A stretch of DNA of 64,000 nucleotides from Streptomyces finlayi (GTDB taxonomy: Bacteria; Actinomycetota; Actinomycetes; Streptomycetales; Streptomycetaceae): contig NZ_CP045703.1 of NCBI RefSeq assembly GCF_014216315.1, positions 116,510-180,509 on the forward strand. Reading direction: 5' to 3'. Below are positions 16,721 to 26,081 of this stretch, in pieces (the first letter of the stretch is position 1; each line of letters opens with the position of its first letter). The translations under genes were made by a program, and so were the position numbers. Below the pieces are notes generated by a model. It ran no database searches and was not told the origin of the DNA. It saw only the letters and a program-made list of their open reading frames with translations.

Positions 16721-18169
16721 TCAGAGTCGGCGGTTCTGGACGACGAACTTCTCGAGGTCCGGGATGATGTCGCTCGGACTGGGCATCGCGAGCCACTCGT
16801 TGCGCAGGTCGACCGCCGCATGGTGGCGGGCCGGATCGTGGGCGGTGCGCCAGATCAGCTCGCGTATCTCCTCGACACTCTGCGCGCGGTGGTCGAGCCG
16901 GTCGCCGACGCCCTTGGAGATGACGAAGTCCGACACCGGGGTCGCCTCGATCTTCTTGGCCGGCAGCTCCCAGTGGAAGCCGGCCGACTCCGTCTCCTCG
17001 CGGACGCCCGCCTCGTAGCCGTTGCGGTACGTGCCGGTGCGCAGCTGGTCCGGTTCGTTCTCGACCAGTTTCAGCAGGACCGACTCGCCCTTGATGTCGC
17101 AGACGAGCTGCGGTACCTGGAAGGCGACCGCCGAGGCGTAGGTGCCGTTGCCGCCGTGGTGGATCAGGGTCGAACACGTCGGCATCAGCGCGGGCAGCGG
17201 CACCCAGTCGAAGGTGCGCACGTTGCCCGGTATCTTCTCAACGTCGGCCAGCTGCATCTTGTCGAGCGTGGCGATGAACTCGAGGTCGTCGAGACCCTCG
17301 CACGCCTTGAGGATCTTCGGCGCGCGGTCCCAGTCACCGGGAACGAACCTGCGTGTCGACTCGCCGAGCGACAGCGCCACCCGGCGCGTACCCCGCCGGC
17401 CGCAGCAGTCGCAACGGGTCTGCTCGGGGCGCTCGTGCAGCCAGCCCGACGACACCTGCGGGTCCACGTACGGCACCTGCCGCATCGGCAGCTTCTTCGT
17501 GGTCGTGGGCAGCCGGAAGTCCTCCAGCATGGGATCGACCGTCCACTGTCCGACGAGCAGTTCCCGGTCGACCTCAAGCCCGTACTTCTCAGCCAGCGGC
17601 GCCAGCAGGGTCGCGAGAGGGTTCTCGTCCAGGCCTGCGGCGCGCAGCGCGTCCGCGTTCTCTGCCAGGCGGTCGAGGGACCAGCCGAACTGGTCCTGGC
17701 TGATCAGCAGACGTGCGTGGGCGGCGCCTGACACCTTGCCCGCGACTCCTCCGGCTGGGTGGGTTGGGTCCCAGAGGATCAGGTCGGGCTTCCAGGTCCT
17801 GGCGAAGTCGACGAGGTCGCTCGCCTCGTCGCGGTCCACCCGCACGTAGTCCGATATCGGGTTCAGCAGGTACTGGAAGAACACGATCCAGTGCTCACGG
17901 TCCTCCTCGGACAGCCCCATCGCGTCGGCGTACTTCAGCACCAGGTCAGGGTGCGAGGGCTGGCTGCAGTCCTCGGTGAGCCGGACGGGCACCTGCTCCG
18001 GGTTGCCGAGGGGAACGGGGGTGATACCCGTACCCAGAATCATCTCCGCGGCGCTGTGGTGGGTCGCGATCCGCACCTCGTGGCCGGCGCTCTGCAGGGC
18101 CCACGCCAGCGGCACCACCGGGTACAGGTGAGCGTAGGAGTTCGGGTAAATGGTGAACAGGACACGCAT
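16721..18169 (-). CDS. GT-B glycosyltransferase (antibiotic type, activator-dependent-like)
   Basis: Family 1 glycosyltransferase of 482 residues, expected to attach the cluster's sugar to an aglycone. It starts at ATG 18169 with MRVLFTIYPNSYAHLYPVVP, the usual acceptor-domain opening, and DLILWDPTHPAGGVAG follows. The nucleotide-sugar site near residue 340 is STLIHHGGNGTYASAVAFQV. The N-terminal style resembles the EryCIII/DesVII class that needs a P450-like helper, but no helper gene is adjacent. An unusual cysteine-rich insert (TRCDCCGRRGTRR) precedes the central VALSLGES strand. It is divergent from the O-methyltransferase operon. Confidence 0.9.
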   Translation of the reverse strand: MRVLFTIYPNSYAHLYPVVPLAWALQSAGHEVRIATHHSAAEMILGTGITPVPLGNPEQVPVRLTEDCSQPSHPDLVLKYADAMGLSEEDREHWIVFFQYLLNPISDYVRVDRDEASDLVDFARTWKPDLILWDPTHPAGGVAGKVSGAAHARLLISQDQFGWSLDRLAENADALRAAGLDENPLATLLAPLAEKYGLEVDRELLVGQWTVDPMLEDFRLPTTTKKLPMRQVPYVDPQVSSGWLHERPEQTRCDCCGRRGTRRVALSLGESTRRFVPGDWDRAPKILKACEGLDDLEFIATLDKMQLADVEKIPGNVRTFDWVPLPALMPTCSTLIHHGGNGTYASAVAFQVPQLVCDIKGESVLLKLVENEPDQLRTGTYRNGYEAGVREETESAGFHWELPAKKIEATPVSDFVISKGVGDRLDHRAQSVEEIRELIWRTAHDPARHHAAVDLRNEWLAMPSPSDIIPDLEKFVVQNRRL

Positions 18170-18361
18170 GAGCGTCCTCCAATCGGCGGCAGGGTCCCAC
18201 CACCTTCCGCACGGGCAAGCGAACTTCTCGATTCTCGGACCGTCCGTCCCGCCCCCGCATCTCTCCGCGTGCGTACCAGGGAACCCGGAGCATCCCGGAA
18301 GACACGGCCGCCCGGAAGGAGCCCGCCGGCCACCCGTCCCCTCCTCCGCGCGGACAGGCCC

Positions 18362-18533
18362 GTTCAGTGCACGCAAAGAGATGCGGCCCCACGCGGCCCC
18401 GCCCGAGACTGGCGGACGGACATTCGACCAGCACTGTGGGAGGCCGCATGAGTACGTTCCGGGTCGACGAGCACGCCAGCAACTACATCGTCTCCTCGTG
18501 CACGCAACCGGACCGGGTCGTCACGGCGGTGAT
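18362..18533 (+). repeat. Duplicated leader block, copy 1 (upstream of and into the O-methyltransferase)
   Basis: Begins GTTCAGTGCACGCA and runs through the ribosome site into codon 29 of the O-methyltransferase. Roughly three quarters of positions match 31653-31819, which lies before the aldo/keto reductase. Confidence 0.75.
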
Positions 18534-19113
18534 CAACGACACCCAGGAACTCGGCGATCTGTACGAGATGCTGACCCCGGTGGAACAGGCCGGATTCCTC
18601 ACCACGCTCGCCAAGACGATGGCGCCGCGCACGGTCATCGACATCGGTACGTTCACCGGCCTGTCGGCCATGTGCTTCGCCCGGGGCCTCGCGCCGGGCG
18701 GGCGGGTCTACACCTGCGACGTGACCGAGGACTGGATCCACATCGCCCGCAAACACTGGGAAGCGGCCGGGGTCGCCGACTGCATCCAGTTCGTGCTCGG
18801 ACCCGCGCGCAAGACACTGCCCAAACTCGTCCGGGACGGCGAGGCCGACATGGTCTTCGTGGACGCGGACAAGTTGTCCTACCCGCACTACGTGGCGACG
18901 GCCGCCCGACTGCTGCGCTCCGGAGGCCTGCTGATCCTGGACAACGTCCTGCTGAACGGCACGGTCTTCGCACCGGAGGAGGTCGAGGACGACCTGCGGC
19001 GCTACGCGGCCGAGACGCTGCGCGAGGTCAACGCGAAGCTCGCCGTGGACGAGCGGTTCGAGACCGTGATGCTGCCCTTCGCCGACGGCGTGACGCTCGC
19101 CCGGAAGATCTGA
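18448..19113 (+). CDS. SAM-dependent O-methyltransferase (catechol/caffeoyl-CoA OMT type)
   Basis: Transfers a methyl group from SAM to a phenolic oxygen, usually of a catechol, with a divalent metal. 221 residues. Motif I is VIDIGTFTGLSAMCFARGL at about 63-81, DMVFVDADKLSYPHYVATA holds the metal-binding aspartates and LLILDNVLLNG follows. It starts at ATG 18448. It lies 3 bases before the HpaB-type hydroxylase, so a sequential hydroxylation then O-methylation of the aryl ring is likely. The first 29 codons and about 85 bases of upstream DNA are duplicated 13 kb away before the aldo/keto reductase. Confidence 0.92.
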   Translation: MSTFRVDEHASNYIVSSCTQPDRVVTAVINDTQELGDLYEMLTPVEQAGFLTTLAKTMAPRTVIDIGTFTGLSAMCFARGLAPGGRVYTCDVTEDWIHIARKHWEAAGVADCIQFVLGPARKTLPKLVRDGEADMVFVDADKLSYPHYVATAARLLRSGGLLILDNVLLNGTVFAPEEVEDDLRRYAAETLREVNAKLAVDERFETVMLPFADGVTLARKI

Positions 19114-19116
19114 GCC

Positions 19117-20679
19117 ATGGACGACGATGCATGCGACCGCAGCAGCGCTGACGGACCCGGCGGCGCCGCGGCCGGGGAGCGCAGGCGCACCCGCCCGCTG
19201 ACCGGCGACGAGTACATCGAGAGCCTGCGTGACAGCCGCGAGATCTACATCTACGGCGAGCGGGTCAAGGACGTCACCGAGCACGTGGCGTTCCGCAACC
19301 CGATCCGCATGACCGCGCGCCTCTACGACGCCCTGCACGACCCGGCGACGAAGGACGTGCTGACCGCGCCCACCGACACCGGCAGCGACGGCTACACGCA
19401 CCGGTTCTTCCGTACGCCGCACAGCGTCGAGGACATGGTCGCCGATCAGCGGGCGATCGCCGAGTGGGCGCGGATCGGCTACGGCTGGATGGGCCGCAGC
19501 CCCGACTACAAGGCGTCGTTCCTCGGCACGCTCGGGGCGAACGCCGAGTTCTACAAGCCGTTCGACGACAACGCGCGCCGCTGGTACCGCGAGTCGCAGG
19601 AGAAGGTCCTCTACTGGAACCACGCGCTGGTCAATCCGCCGGTGGACCGCAAGCTCCCGCCCGACCAGGTCAGGGACGTCTTCGTCCACGTGCGCAAGGA
19701 GACCGACGCCGGCCTGGTCGTGAGCGGGGCCAAGGTGGTCGCGACCGGGTCGGCCCTCACTCACTACAACTTCATCGCCCACTACGGGCTCCCCGTCAAG
19801 AAGCGAGAGTTCGCCCTGGTGGCCACGATCCCCATGGACGCCAAGGGGATGAAACTCATCTGTCGTCCGTCCTACACGAAGCAGGCGTCGGCGACGGGCT
19901 CGCCTTTCGACTACCCGCTCTCCTCACGGCTGGACGAGAACGACACGATCCTGATCCTCGACAACGTGCTGATCCCGTGGGAGAACGTGTTCGTCTACGG
20001 CGATCTTGGCAAGGCCCAGACGTTCACGGGCGAGTCGGGCTTCATCGAGCGCTCGACGTTCCAGGGCTGCACGCGTCTCGCGGTGAAGCTCGAGTTCATA
20101 GCCGGCCTGCTGTCCAAGGCGCTGGAGATCACCGGCACCGAGGACTTCCGCGGAGTGCAGACCAGGGTCGGTGAGGTCCTCGCCTGGCGGAACCTCTTCT
20201 GGGGCCTGTCGGACGCGGCGGCGCGCAACCCGGTGCCCTGGCGCAACGGGGCGCTGCTGCCCAACCCGCAGTACAGCCAGGCGTACCGGTGGTTCACCCA
20301 GATCGGGTACCCGCGGGTGCGGGAGATCGTGCTGCAGGATGTGGCGAGCGCGCTGATCTACGTCAACTCCAGCGCGGACGACTTCGCGAACCCGAACATC
20401 CGCGGCTACCTCGACACGTACCTGCGCGGCTCCAACGGGATAGACGCCGTGACGCGCTCCAAGGTCATGAAACTCCTGTGGGACTCGGTCGGCACGGAGT
20501 TCGCGGGACGGCACGAGCTGTACGAGCGCAACTACGCGGGCAACCACGAGAACACTCGGATCGAACTGCTGTTCAGTCAGCTCGCGTCCGGGCAGATGGA
20601 CGACTACCGCGGCTTCGTAGACAAGTGCCTCGCCGAGTACGACCTCGACGGGTGGACCGTGCCGGACCTGTCCCGCTAG
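19117..20679 (+). CDS. HpaB-type FADH2-dependent aromatic hydroxylase
   Basis: A 520-residue two-component flavin monooxygenase of the 4-hydroxyphenylacetate 3-hydroxylase family, which adds a hydroxyl ortho to a phenol. It has LTGDEYIESLRDSREIYIYG near residue 28, the acyl-CoA-dehydrogenase-like middle domain with a PWENVFVYGD loop and a C-terminal helical bundle. SgcC of C-1027 is this family and acts on carrier-bound beta-tyrosine. Here the likely substrate is carrier-bound 4-hydroxyphenylglycine. It is co-transcribed with the upstream O-methyltransferase. The partner flavin reductase (HpaC type) is not in the window. Confidence 0.92.
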   Translation: MDDDACDRSSADGPGGAAAGERRRTRPLTGDEYIESLRDSREIYIYGERVKDVTEHVAFRNPIRMTARLYDALHDPATKDVLTAPTDTGSDGYTHRFFRTPHSVEDMVADQRAIAEWARIGYGWMGRSPDYKASFLGTLGANAEFYKPFDDNARRWYRESQEKVLYWNHALVNPPVDRKLPPDQVRDVFVHVRKETDAGLVVSGAKVVATGSALTHYNFIAHYGLPVKKREFALVATIPMDAKGMKLICRPSYTKQASATGSPFDYPLSSRLDENDTILILDNVLIPWENVFVYGDLGKAQTFTGESGFIERSTFQGCTRLAVKLEFIAGLLSKALEITGTEDFRGVQTRVGEVLAWRNLFWGLSDAAARNPVPWRNGALLPNPQYSQAYRWFTQIGYPRVREIVLQDVASALIYVNSSADDFANPNIRGYLDTYLRGSNGIDAVTRSKVMKLLWDSVGTEFAGRHELYERNYAGNHENTRIELLFSQLASGQMDDYRGFVDKCLAEYDLDGWTVPDLSR

Positions 20680-20741
20680 GACGTCCGGGCGAGCCGGTCA
20701 CCTGATACCCGATATGAAGACTTAGTCCTGAGGAGAGAACG

Positions 20742-21980
20742 ATGTCTGAGCGAGACGGCGACCCGATCGCGCTGGCCGCGACCGAACTGACCGACCCGGT
20801 GGCTCTGCTCGAGAGGGTCGGCAGCGACAAGCCGGTGCACAAGGTACTGCTGCCCGACGGCATGCCCGGCTGGCTGGTGACCGGGTACAAGGAAGCTCGC
20901 CGCGCCCTGTCGGACCCGCGCCTGGCGCGCAGCAACGTGCACGCAGGCGGGAGTCTGCAGAAGTACCTCGCCCTGTACAACGACGAGTTCTTCCGCCACT
21001 CGATGGTCTTCAACGACCGACCGCGGCACACCAGAATGAAAAAGCTCGTCTCCCAGGCCTTCACTCCGCGGTACCTCGAGAACCTGCGGCCCAAGGTCCA
21101 GCGGATCACCGACGAGCTGATCGACGCGATCGCGTCCGCGGGCGAGACCGAGGTCATCGAGTCGCTCGCGGTCCCGCTGCCGAACTCGGTCATCTGCGAC
21201 TGGTTCGGCGTGCCGATGTCCGACCGGGAGGAATTCCGGTACTACTGCGGCGTCGTGACCGGCCTCTCGGTGAGTTCCGACGAGAAGGAGCTGGCCCAGG
21301 CGGGCAAGTACTTCGACCGGTACCTCGGTGAACTGATCAAGCACCGTCAGTTCGACAGTGACGGGGACGGGGACGACATGATCTCCGCGATCTTGCACGG
21401 GCAGGAGGACAACGCCACGCTGTCGGACATCGAACTGCGGGCGAACATCTTTCTGATGCTGACCGGCTCGGTGGAGACCGCCGTGAACATGATCGCCAAC
21501 GGCCTGCTTGCCCTGATACGCAACCCCGAGCAGACCGCCCGGCTGCGCGCGGACCCGTCGCTGATCCCCCAAGCGGTCGAGGAGATGCTGCGGATCGACC
21601 CGCCGGTGGTGACCGTGGCCTATCACTTCGCGAAGGACACCGTCACGATCGGCGACGTCGTGGTCGAGCCGGGCGAGCACGTGGTGATCTCGTTGCCGGC
21701 GACGAACTACGACGTCCGCGAGTTCCCCGAGCCGGCCAAGTTCGACATCGACCGGCAGAAGCCGCACCTGTCGTTCAGCCACGGCATCCACTTCTGCCTC
21801 GGCGCGCCACTGGCCCGGCTGGAGGGCGACGTCTTCTTCACCACCTTGCTGAACCGCTTGCAGGACATCGAACTGGCGGTGCCGGAGTCGAGTCTGGAGT
21901 GGAAGCCGAGCTACTTCGTGCACCGCCTGCAGGCCCTGCCGGTCCGGTACACCGCCTCCGCGGCCCACGTCGCCCCCTAA
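20742..21980 (+). CDS. Cytochrome P450
   Basis: A 412-residue bacterial class I P450. The heme loop is FSHGIHFCLGAPLARLEGD with Cys352 as the iron ligand. EEMLR supplies the K-helix ExxR. The I-helix reads LTGSVETAVNM, in which the usual AGxxTT is altered to TGSVET, so the oxygen-activating groove differs slightly. It starts at ATG 20742 after AGGAGAG, 62 bases beyond the HpaB-like gene, so all three genes are probably one operon. Substrate unknown. Redox partners are not encoded nearby. Confidence 0.93.
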   Translation: MSERDGDPIALAATELTDPVALLERVGSDKPVHKVLLPDGMPGWLVTGYKEARRALSDPRLARSNVHAGGSLQKYLALYNDEFFRHSMVFNDRPRHTRMKKLVSQAFTPRYLENLRPKVQRITDELIDAIASAGETEVIESLAVPLPNSVICDWFGVPMSDREEFRYYCGVVTGLSVSSDEKELAQAGKYFDRYLGELIKHRQFDSDGDGDDMISAILHGQEDNATLSDIELRANIFLMLTGSVETAVNMIANGLLALIRNPEQTARLRADPSLIPQAVEEMLRIDPPVVTVAYHFAKDTVTIGDVVVEPGEHVVISLPATNYDVREFPEPAKFDIDRQKPHLSFSHGIHFCLGAPLARLEGDVFFTTLLNRLQDIELAVPESSLEWKPSYFVHRLQALPVRYTASAAHVAP

Positions 21981-21996
21981 TGGCAATGCCGTTCGG

Positions 21997-22122
21997 TTAG
22001 CCGTCCGGCGGGCTTGGCAATGCGTTGACCTTGATGTTGACGGTGGTCCTGTGGGTTCGGTGGTCGGTGGTGCGGCCGACGGCGCGGTACCTGGAGCTGA
22101 TCGCTCGTTTCTTCACGCGGGG
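21997..22122 (-). pseudogene. C-terminal fragment of an IS4-type transposase
   Basis: Minus-strand frame ending PRVKKRAISSRYRAVGRTTD and then RTTVNIKVNAL. This matches the conserved lysine/arginine-rich end of Streptomyces IS4-type transposases. The rest of the gene is absent. It marks an old insertion between the P450 operon and the sugar genes. Confidence 0.6.
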
Positions 22123-22411
22123 CCGGGACCGGTCCCGGCGGGCGGTAGGAGGCCGTTGAGTATGGCGGTGCCGATCCGGCCGACGAGGTCGATCCGGGTG
22201 TGGGCGATGATGCACCCGCCGGGCAGCGTCGTGCCGCCGCCGTCACCGGCAGCGCCACCCCCACGGCTCCCGAGCCGGGGGTGCGGCGCCGCCGCCCGGC
22301 CCGCACGGAGGAAGAAGCACACCTCGCGCCCTCGCCCCACGATGGGTTCACAGGCTGCTGTCCAGGGTGGCGGGTTCGATCCGCTCCCGGACCACCGGAT
22401 TGGAGACGGGA

Positions 22412-23818
22412 ATGCGATTCCTGCCTGAGAGCGGGCAACTCACGGTCGCCGTGATCGGCTTCGGGTACGTCGGGTCGTGCATCGCGGCGACCCTGGCCGA
22501 CCGCGGATTCGACGTCGTCGCGGTGGACGCCGACGTCCCACTCGTCGACGAGATCGGACGCGGGCACTTCCGGATCGAGGAGCCGGGACTCGCCGAGAAG
22601 GTCTTCGCCGGTGTGGCGTCGGGCCGTCTGCGGGTCACCGGTGACATCGCGGCGGCCGCGGCAGCCGACGTCGTCCTGATCACCGTGGGCACTCCGGTCC
22701 GCGACGACGGGTCGCTGGCCGACGAGCAACTGCGCGGGGCATCCCTGGCACTGGCCGGACACCTGCGGCCCGGGCAGCTCGTGGTGGTCAAGAGCACGGT
22801 GCCGCCGGGTACGACCCGCGGGATCGTGCTGCCGGTGCTGGAGAGCGGCGGACTCACCGGGGGCGTCGACTTCGGGCTGGCGTTCACCCCGGAGCGGCTC
22901 GCCGAGGGGACGGCGCTGGGGGAGCTGCTCACCTTCCCGATCGTGGCGGGCGGTTACGAGGACGACAGCGTCCGTGCCGTCACGTCGTTCTGGCAGCGGA
23001 CGCTGGGCGTCGAGGTGATCCCGTGCGACTCGCTGGAGGCCGCCGAGATCGTCAAGCTCGCCAGCAACTGGTGGATCGACGCGAACATCGCGCTGGCCAA
23101 CGAGCTCGCCAAGTTCTGCGCGGTCTACGGCGTGGACGTGCTCGACGTCATCGCCGCGGCGAACACGATCCAGAAGGGCACCGGGAACATCAACATCCTG
23201 CGCCCCAGCGTCGGTGTAGGCGGATCGTGCCTGACGAAGGACCCGTGGATGGTGTGGAACACCGCGCGGCGCTTCGGCGTGGACATCCGTACGGCCAGGA
23301 TCGGCCGGGAGGTCAACGCCGGCATGCCGGAGTACGCCGCGCGCCTGGTGATCGACGAACTGGCGGCTCAGGGCAAGGAAGCCGCGGGCGCGACGGTGGC
23401 CGTCCTCGGCCTCGCGTTCAAGAACGACACCGGCGACCTCCGCGCGACCCCGGTGCTCGACACCGTCCGGGCGCTCACCCGGGCGGGCATGACCGTACGG
23501 CTGCACGATCCGCTGGTCGACACGGAGGAAGCGGAGGCGATGTTCGGGATCAGGCTCAGCCCCACCGTCGGGGAGGCGGTCCTCGGCGCCGACTGTGTGG
23601 CGGTCCTCGCCCTGCACCGCGAGTTCGCCGGCATCGACTACGCGACGCTTCCGGTCGCGGACGGCTGCGTGCTGTTCGACGGCCGCGCGTACTACCCGAA
23701 GGAGCGCATCGAGCAGTTCACCGCGGCCGGGTACGTGTACCGCGGTATCGGCCGAGGCCCGTCCGTGCTCGGAACCCGGAGCGAACTCCTCATCCGAGGG
23801 GCGGGGTCGAGCCGATGA
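22412..23818 (+). CDS. UDP-glucose 6-dehydrogenase (nucleotide-sugar dehydrogenase)
   Basis: Oxidises UDP-glucose to UDP-glucuronate with two NAD+. 468 residues from ATG 22412 (MRFLPESGQL). The NAD-binding loop is VAVIGFGYVGSCIAATLADR. The middle domain holds EAAEIVKLASNWWIDANIAL, and the catalytic Cys273 lies in GVGGSCLTKDPW. The C-terminal UDP-binding domain begins ATVAVLGLAFKNDTGDLR. The stop overlaps the decarboxylase start (ATGA), so the pair is translationally coupled and should make a UDP-pentose or its 4-keto form. Relatives that oxidise UDP-ManNAc or UDP-GlcNAc cannot be excluded from sequence alone. Confidence 0.9.
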   Translation: MRFLPESGQLTVAVIGFGYVGSCIAATLADRGFDVVAVDADVPLVDEIGRGHFRIEEPGLAEKVFAGVASGRLRVTGDIAAAAAADVVLITVGTPVRDDGSLADEQLRGASLALAGHLRPGQLVVVKSTVPPGTTRGIVLPVLESGGLTGGVDFGLAFTPERLAEGTALGELLTFPIVAGGYEDDSVRAVTSFWQRTLGVEVIPCDSLEAAEIVKLASNWWIDANIALANELAKFCAVYGVDVLDVIAAANTIQKGTGNINILRPSVGVGGSCLTKDPWMVWNTARRFGVDIRTARIGREVNAGMPEYAARLVIDELAAQGKEAAGATVAVLGLAFKNDTGDLRATPVLDTVRALTRAGMTVRLHDPLVDTEEAEAMFGIRLSPTVGEAVLGADCVAVLALHREFAGIDYATLPVADGCVLFDGRAYYPKERIEQFTAAGYVYRGIGRGPSVLGTRSELLIRGAGSSR

Positions 23819-24801
23819 GCCGCCGCACAGCGCAACGCGTCCTCGTCACCGGCGGTACCGGATTCGTCGGCCACCACCTGGTCGAACGGCTGCGCGACCA
23901 GGGTGACGACGTGACCGTGTTCGACGTCGCGGCCCCGCACGGCGGCCCGCCCGACGGGGTGCGGATGGCCGAGGGCGACCTGCGCGACGAAGCCGCCCTC
24001 GAACGGGCCGCCCGCGGCACGGACGTCATCTACCACCTCGCGGCGGTGGTCGGCGTCGACCAGTACCTGGCCCGCCCGCTCGACGTCATCGACATCAACT
24101 TCTCGGGCACCCGCAACGTCCTCGGCGCCGCCACGCGGGCGGACGCGAAGGTCGTGCTCGCCTCCACCAGCGAGGTCTTCGGCAAGAACCCGGCGGTCCC
24201 GTGGCCGGAGGGCGGTGACAGGGTCCTGGGCTCCACCGAGTCCGACCGGTGGTCCTATTCGTCGAGCAAGGCGCTGGCCGAACACCTCACCTTCGCCTTC
24301 GCGCGCCAGCACGGTCTAGCGGCGACGATCGTGCGCTACTTCAACGTCTACGGACCGCGCCAGCGTCCGGCGTACGTCGTCAGCCGCTCGGTGCACCGCG
24401 CCCTCAACAACCGCCCGCTGGTGGTGTACGACCGGGGCCGGCAGACCCGCTGCTTCACGTTCATCGACGACGCGGTGTCGGGCACGATCCTCGCCGCGGA
24501 CGAACCGGCCGCGACCGGCGAGGTGTTCAACATCGGCAGCATGACCGAGACGGCCATCGGCTCGGTGGTCGGCCTCATCGCCGAGCTCACCGGCACGACG
24601 TCCGTCCTGGACGTCGACACCGCCACCGCCCTCGGGAAGTCGTACGAGGACCTCGGACGCCGCGTACCGGACAACGCCAAGGCGGGCCGGATCCTGGACT
24701 GGCGGCCGGAGACCTCCCTGCGGGACGGGTTGATCAAGACCGTCGAGTGGGCGCGGGCCAGCGACTGGTGGCTAGCCCTGCCCGACAGCGGCGCCGAATG
24801 A
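23815..24801 (+). CDS. ArnA-like UDP-glucuronate decarboxylase (extended SDR)
   Basis: A 328-residue extended short-chain dehydrogenase. The Rossmann loop is VTGGTGFVGHHLVERL at residues 11-26, STSEVFG at 117-123 contains the Ser/Glu pair used by ArnA-type decarboxylases, and WSYSSSK (Tyr148, Lys152) is the catalytic dyad. The sugar-binding segment is YFNVYGPRQRP with QTRCFTFIDDAVSG. The WxYSxSK wording and STSEV resemble the ArnA decarboxylase domain more than TDP-glucose 4,6-dehydratase or UDP-glucose 4-epimerase. It probably gives a UDP-pentose or UDP-4-ketopentose. The ATG at 23815 overlaps the preceding stop. Confidence 0.8.
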   Translation: MSRRTAQRVLVTGGTGFVGHHLVERLRDQGDDVTVFDVAAPHGGPPDGVRMAEGDLRDEAALERAARGTDVIYHLAAVVGVDQYLARPLDVIDINFSGTRNVLGAATRADAKVVLASTSEVFGKNPAVPWPEGGDRVLGSTESDRWSYSSSKALAEHLTFAFARQHGLAATIVRYFNVYGPRQRPAYVVSRSVHRALNNRPLVVYDRGRQTRCFTFIDDAVSGTILAADEPAATGEVFNIGSMTETAIGSVVGLIAELTGTTSVLDVDTATALGKSYEDLGRRVPDNAKAGRILDWRPETSLRDGLIKTVEWARASDWWLALPDSGAE

Positions 24802-25015
24802 CCGGACCGCGGCGACCGTCCTCCCGTGACGCGGGGAGGCCGGATACGCGTCCCCGTTCCGCCCGGCGGCCGGTGTCCCCGGAGCGGTTCGGCCGGGGCG
24901 CGGGCCATCCCGCACGTCCGAAGGTGCGACGCGGCGGGCGCGGGTGCGAGCGTGGCAACGCGGTCGCGCCGGCGGCCGGATCCGGACGTGCAAGGACAGA
25001 CAAGGGTGGTCCTCG

Positions 25016-26032
25016 ATGAAGGCAGTCGTGATCCCGGAGGTGGGCGGCACCTGGGAGGTCCGCGAGGTCCCTACGCCCGCCCCCGGCCCTGGCGAGGTGC
25101 TCATCCGGGTGCTCGCCAGCGGAGTGTGCTGGAACGACGTGCAGGCCGCCAGGGGAGTCCTGCCGTTCCCGTCGACCAGCCCGGCGATTCCCGGCCACGA
25201 GCCGGTCGGTGAGGTCGTCGGGCTGGGTTCGGGCGTCACGAGCCGGTCGGTCGGCGACCTCGTCGGCGTCACCTGGATACGCGGTACCTGCGGCGAGTGC
25301 GACTACTGCGCGCTCGGCGCGCCACTGTCCGCACGGGCCGCCTTCCTCTGCGCGGCGCCGGTCTCCACCGGGTTCACCGTGCAGGGCGGGCACGCCGAAT
25401 ACCTCGCCGTGCGGGCAGAGGAGACCGTCCGCATCCCCGACGGCGTCGCCCCGGAGCAGGCTGCCCCGGTGCTGTGCGCCGGATACGCGGCCCTCAGCGC
25501 CCTGCGCGCCGCACGGGCCCTTCCGCACGAGAGGGTCGCGGTGCTCGGCGTCGGCGCCCTCGGACATCTCGCCCTGCAGTTCTCCCGCGCGGCCGGCCAC
25601 GAGACGGTGGCGATCACCTCGTCCCCGGACAAGCACGGCATCGCCGCGGAGCTCGGCGCTGCCTCGGTCGTTGCGGACGGGGCCGGTCTGCTCGCGGCAG
25701 GCGGCGCGGACGTCGTGCTGGCCACCGGGCGCTCCTACGCCGCGACGGCCGACGCGATGGCCGGTCTGCGTCCCGGCGGGAGACTGGTGCTCGCCGGAAT
25801 CGACACCGCCGAGGCCTTCACCCTTCCACCGCAGCTGCCGTTCTTCGGGCTCGGACAGAGCATCGTCGGCGCCACCCACGACGGCACGCCCATCCTCGAG
25901 GACGCGCTCGCGCTTGTCGCCTCCGGTGCGGTGCGACCGGTCGTCGAGGTCTTCGAAGCGGACCGGATCGCCGAGGCGGTGGACAGGGTGGCCAAGGGAG
26001 AGGTCCGGTTCCGCGCTGTCGTCCGCTACTGA
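25016..26032 (+). CDS. Zinc-type alcohol dehydrogenase (MDR family)
   Basis: A 338-residue medium-chain dehydrogenase/reductase. GVCWNDVQAARG carries the first zinc ligand, GHEPVGEVVGLGS the second, and the structural-zinc lobe has GTCGECDYCALG but then diverges where a third and fourth cysteine would be. The NAD(P) loop is VLGVGALGHLALQFSRAAGH. It starts at ATG 25016; the frame opens earlier at 24944 but the family start MKAVVIPEVG is clear. Within the sugar block it could reduce a 4-keto sugar or oxidise an alcohol on the aglycone; the substrate cannot be told. Confidence 0.88.
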   Translation: MKAVVIPEVGGTWEVREVPTPAPGPGEVLIRVLASGVCWNDVQAARGVLPFPSTSPAIPGHEPVGEVVGLGSGVTSRSVGDLVGVTWIRGTCGECDYCALGAPLSARAAFLCAAPVSTGFTVQGGHAEYLAVRAEETVRIPDGVAPEQAAPVLCAGYAALSALRAARALPHERVAVLGVGALGHLALQFSRAAGHETVAITSSPDKHGIAAELGAASVVADGAGLLAAGGADVVLATGRSYAATADAMAGLRPGGRLVLAGIDTAEAFTLPPQLPFFGLGQSIVGATHDGTPILEDALALVASGAVRPVVEVFEADRIAEAVDRVAKGEVRFRAVVRY

Positions 26033-26081
26033 TCCAACCGTCACCCCGGCAGTGAGCGGGGCACAACCAGGAGGAGCGCGC

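Noticed and set aside
23815..24801. TDP-glucose 4,6-dehydratase
   Set aside because: It lacks the dehydratase Asp-Glu pair and the typical KFIP/DWLYVEDH wording; STSEV with WSYSSSK fits the ArnA-type decarboxylases better.
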